64,000 nt of DNA from Edaphobacter aggregans DSM 19364 (lineage in GTDB: Bacteria; Acidobacteriota; Terriglobia; Terriglobales; Acidobacteriaceae), in assembly GCF_000745965.1 (NCBI RefSeq), contig NZ_JQKI01000014.1:1-64000 (forward strand), read 5' to 3'. Position 1 is the stretch's first letter, and each line of letters opens with the position of its first letter. A model generated the notes under the pieces. The model saw only the letters and a list, made by a program, of their open reading frames with translations. It searched no databases and was not told where the DNA came from. Made by a program: the position numbers and the translations under genes. Positions 8,797-16,781 of the stretch are shown piece after piece.

Positions 8797-8982
8797 ATGC
8801 CTCTCTCTGGCGAAGCCATCCGTACTATGAACTATGTTGACGACATCTCGGTCACGCTGCGGCGGATTCTTGCCGTGCTGCCCTCGCTGACCGAGGAGGA
8901 GCGGCAGCGCGTCGCCGACCACATCAAGCACGCCGAGCCGAGTTACGACACAGTGCTGGCAGCGGTGGCAGGCAAGAAGTGA
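8797..8982 (+). CDS. small hypothetical protein
   Basis: This 61-residue protein starts at ATG 8797 behind a good CAGGAG site 5 nt away. It is predicted helical, with an LTEEERQRVADHIKHAE segment and no signal peptide or membrane segment. Its TGA overlaps the GTG start of the next gene (GTGA at 8979-8982), indicating coupled translation. The family is not recognised. The strong ribosome site and tight coupling support it as real. Confidence 0.65.
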   Translation: MPLSGEAIRTMNYVDDISVTLRRILAVLPSLTEEERQRVADHIKHAEPSYDTVLAAVAGKK

Positions 8983-9578
8983 AATCCGCGGACGGATCGC
9001 AGCCAACGCGCGTGACCCGCGTGGTGGCTGTGATCGGAGCGGGACAGGCGGGGCGGAGCTTCGCGATGGCCTGTGCAGCGGCCGGTTTCTACGTCGTCCT
9101 TGAGGATGTGATGCCATCGAACCTGCGACGGGCGGAGGCCGAGTATGCCGACCTGAGCCTGCGCGGAGGCCATGGCGAATTGGAGCTGGCCTCGACGGTC
9201 GAAGACGCCGTGCGCGAGGCCGACATTGCGATCGACTTCGTGCCGGACGAGCTTGAGTCGAAGCTCGAGATCTTCAGCATGATCGACCGGATGGCCCCGC
9301 CGAAGACGATCCTCTTGACGCCAAGCGAGGCGCTGAGCATTACGGACTTGGCCTCGTGCGTGTATCGTCCAGACCGAAGCGTTGCGTTCCGGGGCAATCC
9401 TCTCGGTGGCGGCATTGTGCGACTGTTGTATCCGCCCGCGGCCAGCAGGGAGACGATCGACGCTGCAGCTGCGTTTCTGAACCGGCTTGGAGCGGAGGCG
9501 CTGGTTGAACTCGATCCGGAGGCGCCGGAGCTGACAAGAAACGCCTCAGGAGCGCGTCAGGGTTTCGCTCATCCCTGA
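8979..9578 (+). CDS. 3-hydroxyacyl-CoA dehydrogenase NAD-binding-domain protein (short)
   Basis: This is a 199-residue protein consisting of a Rossmann domain only. A VVAVIGAGQAGRSFA dinucleotide motif (about 15-29) is followed by a VLEDVMPSNLRRAE acidic strand end and the DIAIDFVPDELESKLEIF and LTPSEALSITDLA segments typical of the 3HCDH N-terminal domain. The C-terminal helical dimer/catalytic domain is missing. The usual GxHFFNP stretch bearing the catalytic His reads VAFRGNPLGGG, so the catalytic His appears absent. It may be a regulatory, structural or repurposed NAD-binding protein. The GTG start is coupled to the small upstream gene. Confidence 0.75.
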   Translation: MKSADGSQPTRVTRVVAVIGAGQAGRSFAMACAAAGFYVVLEDVMPSNLRRAEAEYADLSLRGGHGELELASTVEDAVREADIAIDFVPDELESKLEIFSMIDRMAPPKTILLTPSEALSITDLASCVYRPDRSVAFRGNPLGGGIVRLLYPPAASRETIDAAAAFLNRLGAEALVELDPEAPELTRNASGARQGFAHP

Positions 9579-9660
9579 AATCCCCCGTTTTGGTCACAGA
9601 GGGAACCTTTTCAGCACGGTTGCGTAACGAGAACAGGGATATCCTAGTTCAACGACTGTG

Positions 9661-10917
9661 ATGCGCGCCTTACTCGACATCTTCGCCCAGGTCTTCCGAT
9701 CGATCGGAGCCAACAAACTGCGCTCGTTTCTGACGATGTTCGGCATCGCCTGGGGTGTGGCCTCACTGCTGCTGCTGATCGGGTTGGGCGAGGGGTTCCG
9801 TTCGGGCCAGCGCCGAGGACTGGCGCAGCTGGGCAAGGACGTCATCATGACCTGGGGCGGGACGATCCCCGCGATGCCGAACCAGCACACGGGGATGAGG
9901 CCGTACAAGCTGACGGTGGGCGATGCGGAGGCTATCCGCAGCGAGGCCCAGCATGTGCGCAACGCGACGGCGTTCGTCAACCGCGGCGACCTGAAGCAGG
10001 TGAGTGAGTTCTCGAGCACGGGCGGCTCGGTGATGGGTGTCGAGGTCAACTATCCGGAGATACGGAACCTTCCGATCGCCCAGGGACGCTATCTGAACGC
10101 TGACGACTTGGCGCAGCGGCGCATGGTCGTGGTGTTGGGACAGAAGAGCAACAAGCTACTGTTTCCGGGGCGGCCTTCGATTGGTGCCTTCATTACGATC
10201 AATGGCGCGCGGTTCCAGGTGATCGGCGTTGTGGAGAAGATCGGCCGAGGAAACAACGACGGCGAGAATCAGAGGATGTATATCCCGCTGACGACGATGC
10301 TGGAGCTGTTCCCGATCACGGGGGAGAACATCCCGCAGGATGCGATATCGTCGATCCAGTATCAGCCTTCGACGCCCGACCTGAATGAGACCGCGAAGGC
10401 TGAGGTGCATCGCGTGATCGCGCAGCGGCACGGCTTTGACGCGAAGGTGAAGGACGCTTTTGAAGAGTGGGACACGATCAAGTCGCAGCGCACGGTCGGG
10501 CTGATTTTTACGGCGATGGATGTCTTCCTGGGGGGCGTGGGGATTGTGACGCTGGCGCTGGGAGCGGTTGGGATTATCAACATCATGCTGGTGACGGTGA
10601 CGGAGCGGACCAAGGAGATCGGTCTGCGCAAGGCTCTGGGGGCGACCAATCGCAGCATCCTGATGCAGTTCTTTCTTGAGGGGCTGATGCTGACCGGGCT
10701 GAGCGGTCTGATTGGCATAGTTGGGGCGGCGACGCTGATGTTTGTTCTGGGCAAGGCGATGGGGAACAACCAGATGGGCTTCGATCCACCGCGGCTGGTG
10801 CCGTGGTCGGCGGCGATGGCGATGGGCACGCTGGTGCTGTGCGGCGTGGTTGCGGGACTCTATCCCGCGAGCAAGGCGGCCGCGCTCGAGCCCGTGGAAG
10901 CGCTGAGGAAGGAATAG
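9661..10917 (+). CDS. MacB/FtsX-type ABC transporter permease 1
   Basis: This 418-residue permease has the MacB topology. One N-terminal transmembrane helix (about 20-42) follows a short cytoplasmic segment. A large periplasmic MacB_PCD domain spans about 50-250. Three helices in an FtsX domain follow (about 290-415), with the conserved TERTKEIGLRKALGA cytoplasmic coupling segment and a C-terminal LYPASKAAALEPVEALR. Such permeases work in mechanotransmission or export of peptides, antibiotics or lipoproteins with a separate ATPase, which is not present here. GTG 9658 immediately precedes ATG 9661. It forms a two-gene unit with the next permease (2-nt gap). Confidence 0.9.
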   Translation: MRALLDIFAQVFRSIGANKLRSFLTMFGIAWGVASLLLLIGLGEGFRSGQRRGLAQLGKDVIMTWGGTIPAMPNQHTGMRPYKLTVGDAEAIRSEAQHVRNATAFVNRGDLKQVSEFSSTGGSVMGVEVNYPEIRNLPIAQGRYLNADDLAQRRMVVVLGQKSNKLLFPGRPSIGAFITINGARFQVIGVVEKIGRGNNDGENQRMYIPLTTMLELFPITGENIPQDAISSIQYQPSTPDLNETAKAEVHRVIAQRHGFDAKVKDAFEEWDTIKSQRTVGLIFTAMDVFLGGVGIVTLALGAVGIINIMLVTVTERTKEIGLRKALGATNRSILMQFFLEGLMLTGLSGLIGIVGAATLMFVLGKAMGNNQMGFDPPRLVPWSAAMAMGTLVLCGVVAGLYPASKAAALEPVEALRKE

Positions 10918-10919
10918 CG

Positions 10920-12158
10920 ATGTTGAAGGACATCTTCTCGCAGGCGATTGAGGCGATGCGTCACAACGGGCGGCGTACTGCGATCACGATTGTCGGCATG
11001 GCGTGGGGGATCGCCACGGTGGTGCTGCTGCTGGCCTACGGCGCGGGGTTCGGGCGCGCGTTTGAGACGATCTTCGCGCAGTTCGGAACGAACATGATCG
11101 GCGTCTTTCCGGGACGGACGAGTGAGCAGGCCGGAGGGTCGAAGGCGGGCGTCAAGGTTCGGTTCCAGCAGGATGACGTGGAGCGGATCCAAGAGACAGT
11201 TCCGGGGATCGTTCACGTTTCGCCGATCCTGTGGAAGCAGGTTCCGGTGCAGAACGATCTGCATACGTTCACCTGGGAGGTCGATGGGGTCACTCCCGAG
11301 CTTGCGGACATCATGAACATGCAGATCGAGGAGGGCAGGTTCATCTCGGCGGCCGATATTCAGCAGCGCAATCACGTTGCGGTGATCGGGTCGGAGGCGA
11401 AGACGAAGCTGTTCTCGGGCATATACGCGCTGGGCCAGAAGATCCGGCTCAACGGAGTGAGCTTCGAGGTGATCGGCGTCCTGAAGGCGAAGATGCAGGA
11501 GGGCGACGACAACATCAATCGCGTCGTCGACATCCCGTTCCCCACGATGGGGGACATCAAGGACACCAAGTATCTCGACGGCATCTGGATGAGCTATCAC
11601 GGGGACCACAGCGCCGTGGAGCGGGCGCTGCGGAACCAACTGGGGGCGGCGCATGGGTTCCGTCCCACGGACCGGAATGCGATTTACGTGGCGAACATCA
11701 TGGAGCAGCTGGCACAGTTCCGGCTGATCTCGATTGCGCTGCAGGCGCTGCTGCTGTTCATCGGCGTCCTGACGCTGGGGATCGCGGGCATCGGGCTGAT
11801 GAACATCATGCTGGTAAGCGTGCAGCAGCGGACTCGCGAGATCGGCGTCGAGAAGGCGCTGGGCGCGCGGAAGCGGCACATTCTGTTTCAGTTTCTTGCT
11901 GAGGCGATGGTGATCACCGGTGTGGGCGGGATCGCCGGCATCGTGCTTGCGTTTACCATCAGCAAGCTGGTGGGCGGGATCACGTTCTACAGCGCGATTG
12001 CCTCGAACGGGAGCGCGGCGGACATCTATCTGCTGATCTCACCGAATATCGTGATCGTGGCGACGACCGTGTTGGTCGTCGTGGGAGTCGTCAGCGGGAT
12101 GATTCCGGCGATCCAAGCGGCGAACTTGGATCCGATCGAGGCGCTGCGGTACGAGTAG
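10920..12158 (+). CDS. MacB/FtsX-type ABC transporter permease 2
   Basis: This is a paralogue of the preceding gene (412 residues) with the same layout: N-terminal helix, periplasmic MacB_PCD domain, then an FtsX domain with VQQRTREIGVEKALGARKRHI and a terminal MIPAIQAANLDPIEALRYE. It starts at ATG 10920, 2 nt after the upstream stop. Each is a half-transporter permease, so they may form a heterodimer served by an ATPase encoded elsewhere. An intrinsic terminator lies about 86 bp downstream. Confidence 0.9.
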   Translation: MLKDIFSQAIEAMRHNGRRTAITIVGMAWGIATVVLLLAYGAGFGRAFETIFAQFGTNMIGVFPGRTSEQAGGSKAGVKVRFQQDDVERIQETVPGIVHVSPILWKQVPVQNDLHTFTWEVDGVTPELADIMNMQIEEGRFISAADIQQRNHVAVIGSEAKTKLFSGIYALGQKIRLNGVSFEVIGVLKAKMQEGDDNINRVVDIPFPTMGDIKDTKYLDGIWMSYHGDHSAVERALRNQLGAAHGFRPTDRNAIYVANIMEQLAQFRLISIALQALLLFIGVLTLGIAGIGLMNIMLVSVQQRTREIGVEKALGARKRHILFQFLAEAMVITGVGGIAGIVLAFTISKLVGGITFYSAIASNGSAADIYLLISPNIVIVATTVLVVVGVVSGMIPAIQAANLDPIEALRYE

Positions 12159-12200
12159 GGTCCCCCCCCCGTACTTTTGGTGTCAAAGTCTTCAAAAGAT

Positions 12201-12206
12201 TATACT
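12201..12206 (+). promoter_or_regulatory. isolated -10-like box
   Basis: TATACT lies downstream of the second permease and about 40 bp before a terminator. A good -35 box is not seen. If used, it would make a short RNA of roughly 70 nt ending at the terminator. Confidence 0.2.
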
Positions 12207-12244
12207 TAGGTGGGTACTTCCGTTTGCAGATACCTGAAGATGAA

Positions 12245-12281
12245 AAAGCCCCGAGAGGTTGCGCCTCGGGGCTTTCTTTGA
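12245..12281 (+). terminator. intrinsic terminator after the permease pair
   Basis: AAAGCCCCGAG (12245-12255) pairs with CTCGGGGCTTT (12265-12275), followed by CTTTG. The A-run before the stem could let it work in both directions, which suits the gap between plus-strand and minus-strand genes. Confidence 0.85.
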
Positions 12282-12541
12282 CTTCATTTCCAATGTGTCA
12301 AAGTGAGGGTAATTAATCGGCACTTTGGATGTTGTTTGATTTGAATACTTTAGGTGGTTTTTAGGCTTGACAAAGCTTGGTGTTGGTGAATGTGGAAAAG
12401 CGCAGGTCTTTCGACTTTCGCGCTGCGCTCAGATGCGCATTTTGCTCTCCGATGGGCGTGGTGGGCCTCGCGCTGAAATGCGGGGTTCTTCGCCTTCGGC
12501 TCAGAATGACGAACGTTTGTTGGCGAGGGTGTGCCAGGGAG
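12282..12541. repeat. intergenic region with a dispersed REP-like repeat
   Basis: No gene is evident between the permease terminator and the minus-strand cNMP/DUF1003 gene. Bases 12476-12511 hold an AAATGCGGGGTTCTTCG..CGGCTCAGAATGACG element. A second copy of the same design occurs at 16793-16824, and a shortened version (GCGCTGCGCTCAGATGCG) lies at about 12419-12438. Such elements look like a family of non-coding intergenic repeats. Confidence 0.6.
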
Positions 12542-13384
12542 TCACGTTGTTGCTCTGCGGCTGTCGCGGACGAGGTCTTCGACGTCGCCGATTTTGTCGA
12601 TGGCTAGGTTGAGTTTGCGGGAGAGGGCCTGGATCTCGGATTCGGCTCGGCGGTTGACGTCGAAGTCGAGTTCGCTACGGAGGCGGTCTTTGGTGTCCTG
12701 GCGGTTCTGGCTCATCATGATGACCGGGGCCTGGATGGCGGCGAGCATGGAGAGGAAGAGGTTGAGGAGGATGAACGGGTAGGGGTCCCAGGTGTGGGAT
12801 TTGGCGAAGATGTTGATTGTGGTGTAGACGACAAGTACGACCATGAAGGAGATGATGAAGTTCCAGGAGCCGCCGAAGTGGGCGACGGCGTCGGCGACGC
12901 GCTCGCCGAGGGTGGCCTTTTCTTCGATGATCGCGTTGGCGTTGCGGGTGGCGCGGAGCTGAATGAGGCGCTGGGAGGCGTGGAACTGGCGGCCAAGGAC
13001 GGTAAGCATGTCGAGTCCGGCCATGGGCTTTCGCTTGAGGAGTTCGGCGATGTCGCCGCGATCGAGCTCAATGCATTCGGTAGGCTCCATGGCCATGGCG
13101 TTGGTGGTGTGGGGGGTCTCGTCGAGCATGGAGGCGAAGCCGAAGAAGCCTCCGTGGGCGGGCTCGTCGACGATGACCTCCTGGTGGTCCTCGTCGACGG
13201 TGGTGATGCGAACGCTGCCGGACATGAGGATGTAGGCCTTGCTGCCGGGGTCGGCGATCTTGAAGATGCGCTGGCGCGGGGCGAAGCGGCGAATCTCGAC
13301 CTGTGCGGCGAGGACGGCGAGCTCTTCATCGTCGAACAGCTCGAACAGGGGAACGTGCTTCAACTCTTCCGGGGCGCAGTGCAT
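12542..13384 (-). CDS. cyclic-nucleotide-binding/DUF1003 membrane protein
   Basis: This is a 280-residue fusion. An N-terminal Crp-type cNMP-binding beta-barrel (about 10-125: ILMSGSVRI, HGGFFGFASMLDE, a CIELDRGDI strand) is followed by a DUF1003 domain (about 150-240) with two transmembrane helices (WNFIISFMVVLVVYTTINIF and PFILLNLFLSMLAAIQAPVIMM) and a coiled-coil-like C-terminal tail. The phosphate-binding Arg of true cAMP receptors is not obvious. It is likely an inner-membrane protein gated or recruited by a small ligand. The ATG at 13384 was chosen (GAGAG upstream, cNMP fold starts directly). A longer frame to 13618 would add about 78 residues without domain character. Confidence 0.8.
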   Translation of the reverse strand: MHCAPEELKHVPLFELFDDEELAVLAAQVEIRRFAPRQRIFKIADPGSKAYILMSGSVRITTVDEDHQEVIVDEPAHGGFFGFASMLDETPHTTNAMAMEPTECIELDRGDIAELLKRKPMAGLDMLTVLGRQFHASQRLIQLRATRNANAIIEEKATLGERVADAVAHFGGSWNFIISFMVVLVVYTTINIFAKSHTWDPYPFILLNLFLSMLAAIQAPVIMMSQNRQDTKDRLRSELDFDVNRRAESEIQALSRKLNLAIDKIGDVEDLVRDSRRATT

Positions 13385-13715
13385 GGTGGGTCTCTCTTTC
13401 GGGTTTTTAAGGTTTCCGACCCGAAGATAGCAGACGAGGAGGACTTGGTGTTGAATCAGATGCTGAGGGAACCCTCGAGCGAAGAAAGGCTGGGGGCTTC
13501 TGTCGAAGATACTGGGAATTCCCGTATCCGCTGGATGAGTGAAGGCGATTTGTGACCGACGGAACTTCTCATAGGAGCTAGTGAACAAAAACGCAGTTCT
13601 CGCGAGCAATTCAGACAACCAACAGGAGGTATGTGGCGGACATCAACCTCGAGCCGAAGCGTGCGCAATTTGTGTCATTCGACCCCTATAATCAGACGGC
13701 GCACCGGAGCACTCT
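13385..13715. other. divergent intergenic region
   Basis: This is the space between the minus-strand cNMP/DUF1003 gene and the plus-strand DUF4239-like gene. It should carry both promoters. It also contains two short overlapping frames with ribosome sites (from GTG 13581 and GTG 13633), listed separately or discussed in the findings. Confidence 0.5.
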
Positions 13716-13719
13716 ATGA
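13633..13719 (+). CDS. possible 28-residue leader peptide
   Basis: GTG 13633 is preceded by a perfect AGGAGG (13624-13629) at short spacing. The frame gives a plausible protein-like 28-residue sequence (ADINLEPKRAQFVSFDPYNQ...). Its TGA overlaps the ATG of the following gene as ATGA (13716-13719), the classical coupling arrangement. The 3-nt ribosome-site spacing is short and there is no known family, so it may be a leader peptide or chance. Confidence 0.35.
   Translation: MADINLEPKRAQFVSFDPYNQTAHRSTL
13687..13692 (+). promoter_or_regulatory. consensus -10 box before the DUF4239-like gene
   Basis: A perfect TATAAT lies 23 bp before ATG 13716. No convincing -35 box is seen at 16-18 bp. The predicted start would leave a leader of about 16 nt containing CGGAG. 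This conflicts with the small upstream frame being on the same message. Confidence 0.35.
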
Positions 13720-14471
13720 GTTCGCCTAGCATGAGCCTGATTGCCTTCGTATTCATATTTGGAGGTACACTCGTCGGGATGATTCTCCGCCGTGTCTTGC
13801 CTGATCACCATCTCCGTGATGACTCAAGAGACGTAATCAAACTTGCCACGGGACTGGTCGGAACAATGTCTGCTCTGGTTCTTGGCCTGCTCGTCGCCTC
13901 GGCGAAGGGCTTTTATGATGCGCAGACCACGGAGATAACCCAGATTTCGGCGAACATTGTGTTCCTCGACCGCGCCCTCGCCCTTTACGGAACCGAAACA
14001 AAGGAAGCCCGTGAAGTTTTGTCGAATACGGCTGAGAAAATCCTCGATCAGTCTTGGTCGAAGAACGGTACCCGAGCCCACCGATTGGACACAGCTTCCA
14101 TTGGCGGTGGTGTCCTGTACGACAAGATTCAGGCTCTTAATCCAAGCGATGAATTACAACGTTCGATAAAGTCCCAGGCGCTAAGCATTGCCGTGAATAT
14201 CGGGCAGATGTGCATGTTGATGTATGAGCAGGCGACTCTGGTAGTTTCCAAGCCGTTGCTGGTCATCATGGTCTTCTGGTTGACCGTAACGTTCGTTATC
14301 TGGGGTCTCCTCGCACCTCCGAACGGAACAGTCATTGCTGTGATGTTGGCCTCAGCCCTTTCGGCTTCCGGGGCGATCCTGTTGATCCTGGAGATGTATT
14401 CACCGTACGAGGGATTTATTCGTGTTGCGGACGCCCCCCTTCGTGCCGCGCTAGCGCATCTCGGCCATTGA
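13716..14471 (+). CDS. DUF4239-like (bestrophin-like) membrane protein
   Basis: This 251-residue protein has four hydrophobic helices: two at the N-terminus (about 8-24, 44-65) and two at the C-terminus (about 185-207, 213-234). A helical soluble domain between them contains ISANIVFLDRALALYG and TAEKILDQSW. This arrangement and the LVLGLLVASAKGFYD motif match DUF4239 proteins, which are distantly related to bestrophin-type channels. Function is not established. The ATG at 13716 has CGGAG 6 nt upstream. Codon use is less GC-biased than the neighbouring genes. Confidence 0.7.
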   Translation: MSSPSMSLIAFVFIFGGTLVGMILRRVLPDHHLRDDSRDVIKLATGLVGTMSALVLGLLVASAKGFYDAQTTEITQISANIVFLDRALALYGTETKEAREVLSNTAEKILDQSWSKNGTRAHRLDTASIGGGVLYDKIQALNPSDELQRSIKSQALSIAVNIGQMCMLMYEQATLVVSKPLLVIMVFWLTVTFVIWGLLAPPNGTVIAVMLASALSASGAILLILEMYSPYEGFIRVADAPLRAALAHLGH

Positions 14472-14603
14472 TCGATGCGCTTGAAGCGCAAGAGATAGAG
14501 GAGACTGGGCTTCTCATCCCATCTGTCAGCACTAAACGAAATTAAGACACTTATCCAAAAAGCCGGCTCCCTGTCGAAGTTCAGGATGTCGAGCGACTAA
14601 CGG

Positions 14604-15056
14604 TCATACCATCTTTCGCATCAGTAGTCCGGGGCCGAAACGAGTCGCGGTCGTTCCGACAGCGGTGAAACCACATGCGGTGTAAAAGTCGAAGGCATAG
14701 GGATTACCGATAACGCAAAGCGCAGCGGATCCTTGTGCGCGGACCATCTGGACGCAGTGGTCGACCAGCGATCTTCCGACGCCACAACGCCGGATGTCCG
14801 GGTCAACGAACAGGGCGTCGAGTTCAACATCTCCATCCGGCCGAGGCAGCAACGCCGCAAATCCAACGATCTCGCCGTTTCGTTCCGAGACGAAGACCGC
14901 ACCCGCAGCGATCTGATCTATCGGCAGTTCGATCGCATCAGGGTGGGCGAGTAAGGCGTCACGATCGCCAGTATTGGTGAGGGACGCACGTAATTGCAGG
15001 GCCTCAAGCTCTTTTTGCTCGGAGATGACCGCGCAGCGAATGAGGAAACTACTCAC
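14604..15056 (-). CDS. GNAT-family N-acetyltransferase
   Basis: This is a single-domain acetyltransferase of 150 residues. Motif A is clear (ELDALFVDPDIRRCGVGR, with the R-x-x-G-x-G acetyl-CoA loop at about residues 88-94). Motif B follows as ALCVIGNPYAFDFYTACGF with the conserved Tyr. The substrate cannot be predicted. It is a single gene on the minus strand, 54 bp from the stop of the flavoenzyme gene and transcribed in the same direction downstream of it. Confidence 0.9.
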   Translation of the reverse strand: MSSFLIRCAVISEQKELEALQLRASLTNTGDRDALLAHPDAIELPIDQIAAGAVFVSERNGEIVGFAALLPRPDGDVELDALFVDPDIRRCGVGRSLVDHCVQMVRAQGSAALCVIGNPYAFDFYTACGFTAVGTTATRFGPGLLMRKMV

Positions 15057-15110
15057 GGCTCAGGAGTGTAGCAGCCCACGTCCAGTATGCGTTCGACCCA
15101 CGAGAGAGAG

Positions 15111-16691
15111 TTAAGGGCGGATCGACATGGCGTGGTGGAAGATGTTGTTGGGGTCGTACTTCTTCTTGACACTCTGGAGGAAGGGATAGAGGTCGCCGGT
15201 GCCGTAGTAGAGCTGGGGCCAGTAGTCGTATTGGAGCATGTCGACGTCGGGGTAGTTGATGTAGCAGCCCTCGTACTGGTCGCTCCAGAAGGGCGTTCCG
15301 TTGTACTTGGCGCCTGCGGTGGATTTGCCGTAGAGCTCGGTGAAGAAGTCTCGCATCCACTGGATGATTCCGGCATCGTGCGCGGGGTCGGCCCAGCTGG
15401 CGATGAACTGGCACTTGAGGACGGAGTTGCGCTGGGGGAGCGAGGTCTCGTCGAGCATCTGCTTTTTGTTGACGGCACCGCCGAAGGAGTCGGAGAGGAC
15501 GGTGCAGCCCTTGAGGTCGACGCCGGGGACGGTGCGGTTGAGGTGCTTGTAGAAGATGGCGGCCTCTTCGCGGGTGAAGCCTCGGCGCATGTAGCTGGAC
15601 TTGTACTTGTGGCGGCGGCTGGGCGGGGGCGCGTTCGGCCCGCGATTGCCACCGCCTCCGCCACCGCTGTTTCCGGCGGCGGGGGCGTTGGCTTCGATCC
15701 AGCTCATCTTGTTAAGGGTGTGGTTGGCGAGGCAGACGGGGCTGCCAGTGGCGGCGGGCTCGGGATGGTGCTCGGCCATAACGGGATGGCGGCTGATCTC
15801 GGCGACTGGCTTGCACTCGTCGAAGACGGCGAGGTACTCGTCGAGGACGCGGGTGTCGTTGACGGTGCCGTCGGGATTGACGAAGGCGACGCTCATGGAG
15901 AGGTGACCGGAGCTGCGGTGGGCGAGGCTGAAGATGGAGAAGAGCCCCCAGGTGTCGGGGTCCTGGCCGCGGGTCTCCCAGTAGTTGCCGAAGAGGTGGA
16001 GGATGCGGGCGAAGCGCTCCTCGGTCATGCCGTCCCAGTCGAAGGAGATGCTGCCGCGAAGGGTCTCGGTGGGAGCCTTGGGCAGGGTGTCGAAGTAAAA
16101 GTTGGTGACGATGCCGTAGCTGCCTCCGCCGGAGCCATTACAGGCGCGGAGGAGGTCGGCGTCGTTGTGCTTGTCGATATGGCGGACGCGGGCCTTGCCG
16201 GCGGCATCGATGGTGACGATCTCGGCGGCGGTGACCCAGTCTGGGGTGAGGCCGTGGAGGCGGGAGAGGAGGCCGTAGCCTCCGCCGGTGACGTGGCCGC
16301 CGGCACCGACGAGCGGGCAGGTTCCGCCGGGGATGGTGACGAGGGCGCGTTTGTAGAGGTCGGCGTAGGCGCGGCCGAGGGTGGCTCCGGCTCCGAGGCG
16401 GTATTTGGGGCCGTTGGCGGGCGGCTCGGTGCCGGTGATCATGCTGAGGTCGATGATGGCGCCGCCGGGGTTGTTGTCGACGAAGTCCTCGTAGCAGTGG
16501 CCGCCGGAGCGGATGGTGGGGCGGAGGCCCTGGTGGACAAAGCGCTCGAGCGCCTCGGCGACGTCCGCGGAGTTGTCGCAGAGGGCGATGCGGCTGGCTC
16601 GGTCGTGCTTGGTGGCGGGGAAGCGGGCGTTCTGTCCGTGGCAGAGGCGGTCGAAACGGACGTCGCCTGGGGGGACGATCTCAATGGCCAT
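15111..16691 (-). CDS. FAD-linked oxidase, berberine-bridge-enzyme type
   Basis: This 526-residue flavoprotein has an FAD_binding_4 domain (about 30-190) and a C-terminal BBE domain (PQLYYGTGDLYPFLQSVKKK, about 490-520). The RSGGHCYEDF motif supplies the His that normally binds FAD covalently. GGTCPLVGAGGHVTGGG contains a Cys at the place used for a second, 6-S-cysteinyl bond, so bicovalent FAD is likely. Family members oxidise alcohols, sugars or alkaloid-like substrates with oxygen. No signal peptide is obvious. A Gly/Pro/Arg-rich insert (about residues 340-365) lies between the substrate-domain segments. The start at ATG 16691 has AGAGA upstream. Confidence 0.88.
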   Translation of the reverse strand: MAIEIVPPGDVRFDRLCHGQNARFPATKHDRASRIALCDNSADVAEALERFVHQGLRPTIRSGGHCYEDFVDNNPGGAIIDLSMITGTEPPANGPKYRLGAGATLGRAYADLYKRALVTIPGGTCPLVGAGGHVTGGGYGLLSRLHGLTPDWVTAAEIVTIDAAGKARVRHIDKHNDADLLRACNGSGGGSYGIVTNFYFDTLPKAPTETLRGSISFDWDGMTEERFARILHLFGNYWETRGQDPDTWGLFSIFSLAHRSSGHLSMSVAFVNPDGTVNDTRVLDEYLAVFDECKPVAEISRHPVMAEHHPEPAATGSPVCLANHTLNKMSWIEANAPAAGNSGGGGGGNRGPNAPPPSRRHKYKSSYMRRGFTREEAAIFYKHLNRTVPGVDLKGCTVLSDSFGGAVNKKQMLDETSLPQRNSVLKCQFIASWADPAHDAGIIQWMRDFFTELYGKSTAGAKYNGTPFWSDQYEGCYINYPDVDMLQYDYWPQLYYGTGDLYPFLQSVKKKYDPNNIFHHAMSIRP

Positions 16692-16781
16692 TAGGGAATC
16701 TCTTTGGGGTCACGATAGCAGAGGGGTGGTGGGGTTTGAATCGGACATAAGGCCTAGTGGGGCTGCAGGGAGATCGGTGGC

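Noticed and set aside
13631-13729. ATG 13631 small frame behind AGGAGG
   Set aside because: Only 1 nt separates the ribosome site and the ATG, and the Arg/Ser-rich product looks random; the GTG 13633 frame is the better candidate.
15087-16694. Long plus-strand open frame opposite the flavoenzyme gene
   Set aside because: It is Val/Gly/Glu/Ala-rich, has no motifs, and is the usual antisense shadow of a GC-rich gene with clear family motifs on the minus strand.
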